Origin: Peptococcaceae bacterium | Lineage (GTDB): Bacteria; Bacillota; Dehalobacteriia; UBA4068; UBA4997 | Assembly: GCA_022797295.1 (NCBI GenBank) | Contig: JAAWKH010000015.1 | Coordinates: 1-41,039 of the forward strand | Length of the DNA: 41,039 nt | Direction: 5' to 3' | Shown here: one piece after another, positions 1-6,627 of the stretch | Layout of the letters: every line of letters begins with the position of its first letter | How positions within the stretch are numbered: the first letter of the stretch is position 1 | The notes under the pieces: model-generated | What the model was told of the DNA's origin: nothing | Seen by the model: the letters and a program-made list of their open reading frames with translations, nothing else | Database searches by the model: none | Made by a program: the position numbers and the translations under genes

Positions 1-200
1 GCTGGCGCATAGGCGGAGTGCGCAGCAAAAGACGCGGTTTGTTTGACACGGTTCCTATCGCCGTAAACTCTGCCACTTTGCTGTTTGCTGGACGAAAACG
101 GCAAGGACACTTTGAACGGAAAAGCTAACGCACGCCAACCTGTTAAAGGTTGGCTGTGTTAGCAAAAAACCTTGGATTTTCGCAAATGGTGAGAAAAAAC
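1..200. other. No assignable gene at the left edge
   Basis: I see no supportable gene here. A short plus-strand frame is open from base 3 to a stop at 126-128, and a minus-strand frame is open from about 141 to the left edge. Neither resembles a known family. A long hairpin lies at 124-163, with arms containing GCCAACCT and AGGTTGGC. It is followed by TTTT only when read on the minus strand. The stretch could be the end of a gene outside the window or intergenic DNA. Confidence 0.4.
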
Positions 201-235
201 AAGCCTACTTCCTGATTGAGCAGGGAAGTGGGCTT
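192..235 (-). terminator. Intrinsic terminator, leftward
   Basis: A hairpin of about 13 pairs at 201-235 (arms AAGCCTACTTCC and GGAAGTGGGCTT, with G-T pairs) is followed on the minus strand by GTTTTTTCTC. The leftward transcript it would end was not identified. Confidence 0.5.
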
Positions 236-263
236 GTTGTGTGAACAATTTAAGTTGCACGTC

Positions 264-292
264 TTGACAAAAGGGTTTGTATGGGTTAAAAT
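264..292 (+). promoter_or_regulatory. Consensus sigma-A promoter ahead of the small peptide frame
   Basis: TTGACA at 264-269, a 17-bp spacer, then TAAAAT at 287-292. Transcription would start near 299 and run toward the 30-residue frame at 499. A weak hairpin followed by seven T lies at 331-360, so this promoter may make a short leader RNA of about 60 nt, a longer mRNA, or both. Confidence 0.6.
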
Positions 293-330
293 ACAAATGA
301 TGGCCGTTTCCAAAGTGGACGGAAACAGCA

Positions 331-360
331 GGCACCACTTTACCGCAGGGTGCTTTTTTT
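331..360 (+). terminator. Leader terminator or attenuator
   Basis: GCACC pairs with GGTGC around a loop of about 12 nt, followed by TTTTTTT at 354-360. The left arm belongs to GGCACCACT (331-339), which can instead pair with AGTGGTGCC at 641-649. Termination and the long-range pairing therefore exclude each other. The switch is inferred. Confidence 0.45.
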
Positions 361-498
361 ATTTTCGCTCGTTTTAAATTGTACCTGCGATATAAGTTCT
401 CACTAAGCTCTGCCGTCGCCTTTCAGGCTAGGCACTTGCTAAGTGTTCACTTAAAACGGTAGGCGGTTAGCCAATACCCTCCGAAAGGAGGTGAGGCC

Positions 499-591
499 AT
501 GTCAATGCGAATAACGCTTCGTATTGGAACCTTTACGTTCACAATCGAACTTAAACGTACACATAAAAATAACCGCCACTACGGCCAATAG
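499..591 (+). CDS. Putative 30-residue basic peptide, candidate type I toxin
   Basis: The frame has an unusually strong SD (AAAGGAGGTGA) ending a few bases before the ATG, so translation is plausible despite its size. The peptide opens MSMRITLRIGTFTFTIEL, an alternating hydrophobic/polar pattern suggesting an amphipathic beta strand, and ends in a basic tail with KNNRHYGQ. It has no obvious transmembrane helix, unlike TxpA/BsrG-type toxins. Its last nine codons lie inside the region transcribed on the other strand from the promoter at 662-690, as in convergent type I toxin-antitoxin loci. No family was recognised, and toxicity is inferred from the architecture alone. It could also be a regulatory leader peptide. 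Confidence 0.5.
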   Translation: MSMRITLRIGTFTFTIELKRTHKNNRHYGQ

Positions 592-599
592 TGACGGTT
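561..599 (-). terminator. Terminator of the antisense RNA
   Basis: The hairpin at 571-599 (AACCG.CACTA paired with TAGTG.CGGTT) is followed on the minus strand by ATTTTTATG. It overlaps the 3' end of the small frame. It would end the leftward RNA from the 662-690 promoter after about 90 nt. Confidence 0.55.
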
Positions 600-656
600 A
601 AACAACAATATTTAATTCGTAACTAGGCTAACCGCTTATCAGTGGTGCCTTTTATA
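564..656 (-). ncRNA. Candidate antisense (antitoxin-like) small RNA
   Basis: A consensus promoter at 662-690 and a terminator at 561-599 define a leftward RNA of roughly 90 nt. It is complementary to the last 28 bases of the small frame and its 3' flank. Its 5' end can fold as AGGC-ACC-ACTGATAAGC-GGT-TA-GCCT (650 down to 625). A hairpin with the same loop and different stems lies at 8390-8419. RNA boundaries are predicted. Confidence 0.5.
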
Positions 657-661
657 TTTAT

Positions 662-690
662 ATTATATCTTAACCAATCTCCATTGTCAA
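662..690 (-). promoter_or_regulatory. Perfect-consensus promoter of the antisense RNA
   Basis: On the minus strand TTGACA (690-685), 17 bp, TATAAT (667-662). It lies just past the terminator at 698-727, so it belongs to a separate unit and not to the operon to its right. Confidence 0.7.
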
Positions 691-697
691 GAAAATC

Positions 698-727
698 AAG
701 GCGGCTTTTTCAACAAAATGCCGCCTT
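698..727 (-). terminator. Terminator of the nadE/stalk-protein operon
   Basis: AAGGCGGC (698-705) and GCCGCCTT (720-727) form an 8-bp stem. On the minus strand it is followed by GATTTTC. It lies about 20 bp past the stop of the last minus-strand gene. Confidence 0.5.
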
Positions 728-748
728 TAATTTTGCTAATAATTGCCC

Positions 749-1381
749 TCAAACCGTCAGCAAAAACGGCTGATAAACCTTAAAGAAAACCACCGTCACC
801 ACCAGCAACAATGTTAAAAGATACACCACTTTGTTGCTGGCCTGGCGGAACAGTCCCACGCCAAACAGCAGCCCAAAGGCAAAATCAAACAAAGTCTGCC
901 CCAGTAGCATATGCCGGTTCAGCAGCACCAACAAACAGGCCAACGCTTCCGCCAACAGGCCGCCAGCAGGCAACGCATATAAAACAGACCCCAGCAAGCC
1001 GCCCTGGTTCCAGCAGAACAACACAAAGCAACCAAAGGCGCAAAACAAGGAAAGGAGAGTGTAAAGTAAAAACAGGCTGGTCTGAAAATGCAGCTCCGGC
1101 TCCTGCCCCAAAATATCCAGCAGATATTTCAAACTGTAAAAACTGGCCGTCATTCCAAACAGATAAAGAAACACATTCAAAAAAGCGCCGCCGTTGGAGC
1201 TGCTCAGCCAGGTAATCGCCCCGGCGCTGGCAATCCAAAAGCCAAACAGGGTGGCGATAGAGGAAAGGCTCCACAAGCTGTCATAAGGAAAAATATCGGA
1301 AAGGCGGCACGCCATGCCCGCCAAAATTCCCAGCCAAAACATTGCCAAATAAGCCTTTAAGCTATTCGGAATTTTCTTCAT
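749..1381 (-). CDS. Polytopic membrane protein of unknown function
   Basis: A 210-residue protein that is almost entirely hydrophobic, with about six or seven membrane spans separated by short loops. A motif SLWSLSSIATLFGFW sits after the first span and ends in a predicted helix. I recognise no transporter or enzyme signature. The start is ATG at 1381 behind GGAGGTGATGGTGT. It is the last gene of the minus-strand run, 20 bp after a secreted stalk-domain protein and before the terminator at 698-727, so it is probably cotranscribed with the exported proteins. A role in their membrane context is only a guess. Confidence 0.7.
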   Translation of the reverse strand: MKKIPNSLKAYLAMFWLGILAGMACRLSDIFPYDSLWSLSSIATLFGFWIASAGAITWLSSSNGGAFLNVFLYLFGMTASFYSLKYLLDILGQEPELHFQTSLFLLYTLLSLFCAFGCFVLFCWNQGGLLGSVLYALPAGGLLAEALACLLVLLNRHMLLGQTLFDFAFGLLFGVGLFRQASNKVVYLLTLLLVVTVVFFKVYQPFLLTV

Positions 1382-1401
1382 ACACCATCACCTCCGCAAA
1401 C

Positions 1402-2640
1402 TCATTCCGGCAGATGGTAAACCAGCGGATAATCCTTAGACTCAATATTCATAGTCTTGCCTGGCTCCCATTGCGGCCAGTAGGATATATGCAGCACAAA
1501 ATGCAGATCCCTGCCCTCCGCACCCTCAAACCAAATAGCCGGAATCAGGTCGCCCACCGGCAGCGGCCAGTTCAAGTGGGGCCAGTAATATTTCTCGTGC
1601 AGCTCACGCTCTTCCTCGCTGGGATTTTCACCCAGACACAATCTGTCCACCTCCGCTTTTAGCTCAGGTGTCAAAAGCTCCGCCGCCATATCCCGCAGCT
1701 GACCGGTCTGCACATCGTAAAGATACCAGCCGCCATTATCCAGCAGCAGGAAACGCCCGTCCGTCCAGTAACACAGCGCGTTGGCATACTCATCCTGGAA
1801 AATATCCGCCGTCCGATATTCCGTCACCTCGCCGGTTTGGTCGTTAATACAAACCACGCCAACCTCATCATCAGATAGCCAAATATTGTCGTCCAGCAGA
1901 AAAGGCTGCGGCAACTCGCCCATAATCAAATGCGTCCGGCAGGTGCGCGCCGCCTCTGGCCGCCCCGCCGGCAGATAGGCAATCAAATTGTAAGTAAAGC
2001 TCAACGCGCCGCTGCCGCTGCCGTCAGCCTGAAACAGATAATTCCCCGCCGCGGTGCGCTCCACCGTAAAGTCCAGCAACGGATACCAGCCGTGCGGCGC
2101 CACAATGGATGGCAAATCCACCGTGCCAAGGTAGCCGGCGGTCTGCTCCTCCAGCCGCCCGTTTACCTGGTTCAGCGTGTAGGTTTCCCAGCTGAGCTTA
2201 GGAGCGGTCAGCCGCACCTGGTTTCCGGCCCACTCCACCTGATATTGCGTTTCCTCCGCCACAAACCGTAGCGGCACGTAAACCGTACTCCGGCGCATAA
2301 AGGGCGGGTTTTCAATCTGAAACTCGCTGCCCGCGCCGTCCGCAAAGCTAATCCGCACCTCCGGACTGTTCACCTGCATATAAATCACGCTGCCATTCGC
2401 CAGCGTAGCGGTAATTCGCTGGTCGTCATCTTCCCATTGCACCTCCGCTCCCAAGGCTTCAAAAATGGTGCGCATCGGCAAATAGGCCACACCGCCCTGC
2501 TCCAAGGCCGAGGCCGCCAGACGCTCCCCCTCCAGATACACCGGCACATTGGCCGCCTGTGCCAGCCCCGGCATTGCCAACGCCAACAGCAAGGCGCCCA
2601 ACACAACCGCCACAAGCTTTTTCCTAACAATATAACACAT
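1402..2640 (-). CDS. Secreted stalk-domain (copper amine oxidase N-like) protein
   Basis: A protein of about 412 residues. The basic start MCYIVRKK, a hydrophobic stretch and a cleavage-like AQA site form a signal peptide. Residues about 33-140 match the copper amine oxidase N-terminal stalk domain (PF07833): NVPVYLEGE, YLPMRTIFEALGA and VYVPLRFVAE. The C-terminal part has WLSDDE and CYWTDGRFLLLDNG, shared with the paralogues at 3876 and 5365, and may be propeller-like. No copper or quinone catalytic domain is present, so amine oxidase activity is not expected. ATG 2640 is preferred over GTG 2649 because GGAGTGATAGTA precedes it at good spacing. A cell-envelope role is inferred. Confidence 0.8.
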   Translation of the reverse strand: MCYIVRKKLVAVVLGALLLALAMPGLAQAANVPVYLEGERLAASALEQGGVAYLPMRTIFEALGAEVQWEDDDQRITATLANGSVIYMQVNSPEVRISFADGAGSEFQIENPPFMRRSTVYVPLRFVAEETQYQVEWAGNQVRLTAPKLSWETYTLNQVNGRLEEQTAGYLGTVDLPSIVAPHGWYPLLDFTVERTAAGNYLFQADGSGSGALSFTYNLIAYLPAGRPEAARTCRTHLIMGELPQPFLLDDNIWLSDDEVGVVCINDQTGEVTEYRTADIFQDEYANALCYWTDGRFLLLDNGGWYLYDVQTGQLRDMAAELLTPELKAEVDRLCLGENPSEEERELHEKYYWPHLNWPLPVGDLIPAIWFEGAEGRDLHFVLHISYWPQWEPGKTMNIESKDYPLVYHLPE

Positions 2641-2672
2641 TACTATCACTCCATTCCAATCTCAATATCCAG

Positions 2673-3875
2673 CTATCTCAAGCCGCCCACGGGAATACTA
2701 TCCGGGAAATGGTATCTCGCCGTAACATATTCCCAACAGAACCAAAGCATTTCCTTGCCGTCTGGACTGATAGCGCCGCTGGCCAGGCCAAAACGCTGCG
2801 GGGAATCCAGGTTTTCCTGCGGCCGGCCGCCGTAGCCGCCGCTGTTAATCGTATCCGCCTCCCAGCTGACAAAATCGAACATCATCAGTTCAAAATGGCA
2901 GCCTGGCAAAAAGTCAGTGGCAGTCTCCGCCTTCTCAGGCGAGTATTCCACCACGTAAATGGCGTGGCCATAAGCCGCCAGCAGGCCGCCGCCCTTTTCT
3001 TTTGCCGCTTTATAAACGCCTAGCTCGTCGCCGTCCAAATCCACCACCTGATAGTAAATTCCGTCCTCACAGCTGCTTTCCAACACCACATAATCGCCCT
3101 TGGCCGCCTGCACCGGCCACACGCCCCGATACTCGTTAAAGGGGCTAGGCGTGGGCCAATCCTGCACGCAATTAAAAATATTACCGCGGATATTCGGCTC
3201 TTCGCTTAAATCCACTGTTACCAAGCCACCTAAATTGCTCAGCACCAGCAAACGGTTGCGCTCCTGGTCCACCTTAACGTCGCAAATCCGGCCCGGCAGC
3301 TCGGCAATCGGAATTTCATGGCCCTGCGTGCCATAAAGATGGCTCAGCTGCACTGCCCGCGGCTCAGCCTCCTCGCCGTAAACGCTACGCCACAGCAGAT
3401 AGTCATCCTGTCCCAACCACAGGCACAGCTCCAAATCGCCCTGCGCCTCAACCTCCGGCAACGTCACCTCCTGTCGGTTTCCCTGCGGCGTGTCGTAGGT
3501 TTTGCCCGGCTCGGCGTCAAACAGCAAAAACTCGTGCCGCGTCTGGTTGCTTAAAACCGCCGTCTGCTGCCCCGGCAGATAGTAGGCTAACAGCTCGTCC
3601 TCCAAAGCAAACCAATCGCCAGCTTGCGGCTACACGCAGGCCGGCTCCTCGCCCGGCTTGTCCAGCCAGTACAAACGGCCTTGCCGTCCTTTTGCGCCCA
3701 CGTAATCGCCATAAAGCAGGCAGGAACCGTCCTCCAGATACCAACCCTGGCGCAGGGCCAGGGAGTCGCCCTCGTCAAAGCGCAGGTCAACCATCGTCGT
3801 AGGCCCGTCGTCCACACAGCCGGCCAGCGCCAGCATTGCCAGCGCCAACAGCAGCGCCCAAAATTTTTTCTTCAT
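2673..3875 (-). pseudogene. Secreted lipoprotein gene split by an in-frame amber codon
   Basis: The first part encodes MKKKFWALLLALAMLALAGC, a lipoprotein signal with an LAGC lipobox, and stops at TAG (3632-3630) after 81 residues. The same frame then runs uninterrupted for another 318 codons to 2673, with no frame change. Restoring CAG gives CVQPQAGDW across the junction, so a single C-to-T change explains the break. The downstream part (LWLGQDDYLLW, LPGRICDVKVD, SPDGKEMLW) looks like a beta-propeller or stalk-associated ectodomain. Internal TTG 3605 has a weak upstream GGTTTG and no clear SD. Possibilities are pseudogene, amber suppression or sequencing error. The ATG directly follows the stop of the upstream gene. 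Confidence 0.75.
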
Positions 3876-5195
3876 TTATAACATCTCCTTTAACTGCTGC
3901 AAACCCAGGCTGACAGTATAGGAACCTCCGTTGCGGTGCGGCGCATGAGCGTAGCTGATATAATGCAGTTCAAAGTAAAAAACACCCTCCGTGCAATGGT
4001 CGTAGTGCAGCCAGGGCCGGGACACCTCATCATCGGTATTTTCCGGCAGCCGGATACGCTGCCAAAAGGCGCTCAGCTCAGCCTCATTGTAAACCTGCGG
4101 GGCGCTTTTAAGCAAAAACTGGTTAAGCAGCTCCGCGGAGCCGTCGGAAAGCAGCAGCGGCTGCAAATCCAGGCCCTTGTTCTCCTGGCTATCGTAAAAG
4201 GCAAAGTAATAACCGTCCCCCAGCAGCATATAACGGCCGTCCGTCCAGTAGCAGTAGGCCTGCTGAAGCGGCAGGCCCAACGCCTGCACCTTAGGCAGCA
4301 GCTGCAAAAGCTCCACCTTGGCCCCCGCCCCCGGCTTATCCTCCAGCCGCCAAACGCCGTCAGTGCCGCTCAGCCAAACCGTGCCGTCAGAATACACCGT
4401 TTCAGGCAGCGTCAAGTAGGCGTTAAAGAGGAACTCCTGCCAACAGTCCGGGGCCGTCGTCCTATGCACCGCGCCGCCTGTCGCGTTAATAAAATAGTCC
4501 GCCCGCAGCGGGCCGCCCTTAACATTCCAGCCCTCGTAGCTGTAATGCAACACGTAATTGCCGCCTGGCGTGCGCTCCGGCCAGATTCTAACATTAGACC
4601 ATTTGGTGTCGTAATATGGCAAATCCAGCACGGCCAATTCCTGCCCGTTAAGCAAAAGCTGGCCACTGTGTAAATTCAGGTCAAACTTAACCCCGTTTTC
4701 GGGGTCAGTGTAATCCACGTGCGGTTCATAAAGGCTATAATAAATTGCCGTTTCGCCCTCGGCCAATTCCCGGTCAAGCCCCAAAACATTAGCCGCACTG
4801 TTATAGTTCATATACATTTGTCCATTCAGCATAAAGGCCACCAAAGCGTCCTCTGAACCGTCAAAGTAATGCATGCCGCCAAGGAGCTGAATTTCCTCCG
4901 GCCTGTCCGGGTCTATCCGCTCAATAAAATAGCCGTCGCGTCCCTCCCGCACGTAAAAGAACTCGCTGTTATCCAGCACAGCCCACACACATTGCTCCTC
5001 CTCATTCCAGTGGGCCTGGTAACCGCAAAGCTCCAGCATAGTGCGCAGCGGCACAAAGTAATCGCCCTCGCGCTCCACCGCCGTGGCCACCCGCTCGCCC
5101 TCCAGATAAACCGGCACATTGGCCGCCAGAGCCGCCGCCGGCCAGGCCCAAACCAGGACCAACACAACCAACACCAACCAAAACCTGTTCTTCAT
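3876..5195 (-). CDS. Secreted stalk-domain protein, paralogue 2
   Basis: About 439 residues with a strong signal peptide (MKNRFWLVLVVLVLVW, AALA cleavage region). NVPVYLEGERVATA and YFVPLRTMLELCGY give the first half of a copper amine oxidase N-like stalk domain; the second half is diverged. The C-terminal half keeps the paralogue signature CYWTDGRYMLLGDG followed by YDSQENKG. ATG 5195 is chosen over the upstream ATG because AAAGGTG is correctly spaced only for it. Its stop TAA abuts the ATG of the amber-split lipoprotein, so the two are translationally linked. Exported and envelope-associated; no enzymatic residues were recognised. Confidence 0.8.
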   Translation of the reverse strand: MKNRFWLVLVVLVLVWAWPAAALAANVPVYLEGERVATAVEREGDYFVPLRTMLELCGYQAHWNEEEQCVWAVLDNSEFFYVREGRDGYFIERIDPDRPEEIQLLGGMHYFDGSEDALVAFMLNGQMYMNYNSAANVLGLDRELAEGETAIYYSLYEPHVDYTDPENGVKFDLNLHSGQLLLNGQELAVLDLPYYDTKWSNVRIWPERTPGGNYVLHYSYEGWNVKGGPLRADYFINATGGAVHRTTAPDCWQEFLFNAYLTLPETVYSDGTVWLSGTDGVWRLEDKPGAGAKVELLQLLPKVQALGLPLQQAYCYWTDGRYMLLGDGYYFAFYDSQENKGLDLQPLLLSDGSAELLNQFLLKSAPQVYNEAELSAFWQRIRLPENTDDEVSRPWLHYDHCTEGVFYFELHYISYAHAPHRNGGSYTVSLGLQQLKEML

Positions 5196-5264
5196 CGTCA
5201 CCATCACCTTTCCTATTAAAATATTTACTTATAGTTTAACAGATAACGGCCAAAAAAGCAATAA

Positions 5265-5300
5265 TAACAAAGCCGCTTTCCAAATGGAGCGGCTTTGTTA
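5265..5300 (-). terminator. Intergenic terminator-like hairpin
   Basis: TAACAAAGCCGC and GCGGCTTTGTTA form a 12-bp stem between two stalk-protein genes. It has T-rich flanks in the leftward direction (TTTGTTATTATT). It stands downstream of the hairpin at 5314-5346. Confidence 0.5.
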
Positions 5301-5307
5301 ATTGTTC

Positions 5308-5346
5308 CTAAAAAACAGCACCCCGCCCAAACGCCAAGGTGCTGTT
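5308..5346 (-). terminator. Intrinsic terminator after the stalk gene at 5365
   Basis: AACAGCACC (5314-5322) pairs with GGTGCTGTT (5338-5346). On the minus strand it is followed by a run of six T. It implies partial or complete termination after the first stalk gene, so genes further left may need read-through or their own promoter. Confidence 0.6.
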
Positions 5347-5364
5347 CATTAAATTCCGCAATCT

Positions 5365-6594
5365 TTACTTCATCAGCTCTTCAATCACAATCTTCACCGG
5401 GAAAGCCTTTGTCTGATAGTTAGGCTCCTGGCTGAAATCATAGTAGGTGCATTTAACGTCAAACTGCAAAACGCCATTTTCCGCCCCCACAAACTCCGCG
5501 TAAGGCACCGGGTCCTGAATGTTTAAGGCCTGCACATTGCCAAAGTTCGCCCAGTAATTGTCCGCCGTAAAGTTCTCCGTCAGGCTGTCTTTCAGCAGTG
5601 GCAAAACCTGCGCTTTCATCTCCTCCGTCAGCAGCGGCGCCGCCCGGCCCACGCCCGCCTGCATATCATAAACCACAAAAGTGCTTCCGCTGCCCAGCAC
5701 CGCAAAATGCCCGTCCTGCCAGCAGCAAACGGCCGCCTCCTGGCCCGGCAAAACGCTGCTCAGCCACTGGCCCAGGTTATGCCGCTGCACCTTGCCGGCC
5801 GCCTCGTCAATCTGCACCAGCTCATTGTTGCCGTTCAGCCAAATCTGGCCGTCCAGCTGCCAAACGTAAGCCGCCGGCTCCAGCTCCGGCCGCAGGCTGT
5901 TGGCCAGGGCCGCCGCGCTTTGCTGGCCGTCCGCGCTCAGCCAGGCATTGGTGTGCATGCTGCTGGTCAGCGCGCCGCGCACAATGCCCTGCAAATCCAA
6001 CAGCCAACCCCCGGCCGCCGTTTTACTCACCTTCAGCTGATTGTAAACAATATCCACATTGTTGTCATACGGCACCCGGCAAACGCCCAGCTTTTGGCCG
6101 TTCAGGGTCAGCTCGCCGTTGGCCGGATTAAAGCTGTAAACCTCGCCACCCTGTTGATAAGTCAGTTTAGGATAAGCCAGGTAAACCGCGTCGTCCCGCC
6201 AGTCCAGCTCCATGCTCAGCACCGTATCGGTTACAAAACGCAGCGGCACATAGGTGACGCCATTTTGCACAAAAGCCTGCGGCTCCACCTGATAGCCCAT
6301 CTCGCCACCGCCAGCCCGCAGCAAAGTGGCCTCCGGGCTGCCAATCTGCATAATCATCCGGCTGCCGTCAGCCAGCGTGGCCGTAATCTTCTGCTGGGCC
6401 TCGTCCCAATCCACCGTGGCGTTCACGGTTTCAAACATCGTACGCAAAGGCAAAAAAGTGGAGCCACCTCGCTCCAAGGCCGTTGCCACCTGCTCTCCCT
6501 CCAGATAAACCGGCGCATTGGCCGCCAAAGCCTGCATCGGCACAGCCAAGGCCAGCGTCAGCACCAGCAAGGTCATCAACAATTTTTTCTTCAT
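5365..6594 (-). CDS. Secreted stalk-domain protein, paralogue 1
   Basis: 409 residues with signal peptide MKKKLLMTLLVLTLALAVP and cleavage near ALA. A complete copper amine oxidase N-like stalk domain lies at about 26-140: APVYLEGEQVATALERGG, FLPLRTMFETVNATVDW, VTYVPLRFVTDT. The C-terminal half carries IWLNGNNE and CCWQDGHFAVLGSG, the same layout as the two other paralogues. The start ATG has AAAGGTGATAGTAAA upstream. It lies 33 bp after nadE and is probably cotranscribed with it. Two hairpins follow the gene. Function in the envelope is inferred from export and domain type only. Confidence 0.8.
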   Translation of the reverse strand: MKKKLLMTLLVLTLALAVPMQALAANAPVYLEGEQVATALERGGSTFLPLRTMFETVNATVDWDEAQQKITATLADGSRMIMQIGSPEATLLRAGGGEMGYQVEPQAFVQNGVTYVPLRFVTDTVLSMELDWRDDAVYLAYPKLTYQQGGEVYSFNPANGELTLNGQKLGVCRVPYDNNVDIVYNQLKVSKTAAGGWLLDLQGIVRGALTSSMHTNAWLSADGQQSAAALANSLRPELEPAAYVWQLDGQIWLNGNNELVQIDEAAGKVQRHNLGQWLSSVLPGQEAAVCCWQDGHFAVLGSGSTFVVYDMQAGVGRAAPLLTEEMKAQVLPLLKDSLTENFTADNYWANFGNVQALNIQDPVPYAEFVGAENGVLQFDVKCTYYDFSQEPNYQTKAFPVKIVIEELMK

Positions 6595-6627
6595 TTTACT
6601 ATCACCTTTCTTTATAAATAAATTTGT

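Larger units (their letters stand above)
331..649. repeat. Nested inverted repeats around the small peptide frame
   Basis: The outer pair is GGCACCACT (331-339) and AGTGGTGCC (641-649), 9 bp perfect. The inner pair is GCGGTTAGCC (463-472) and GGCTAACCGC (626-635), 10 bp perfect. They are nested and enclose the SD and the frame at 499-591. In a full-length plus-strand RNA they would join the 5' and 3' ends, the topology known to keep type I toxin mRNAs such as hok and aapA1 untranslated. Terminal repeats of a small mobile element are the alternative. Confidence 0.5.

Noticed and set aside
3..128. Open plus-strand frame of 41 codons from the left edge, with an overlapping open minus-strand frame
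   Set aside because: Both are short, neither has recognisable similarity, and two strands being open argues against either being real. No confident call is possible without the flanking sequence.
811..1215. Long frame on the plus strand opposite the membrane protein gene
   Set aside because: It is the complement of a clearly hydrophobic coding region with a good SD, and its own product is a low-complexity Pro/Gln/Arg sequence. It is a shadow frame. The same applies to many frames opposite GC-rich genes, including 12029-12880, 20620-21405 and 29912-30895.
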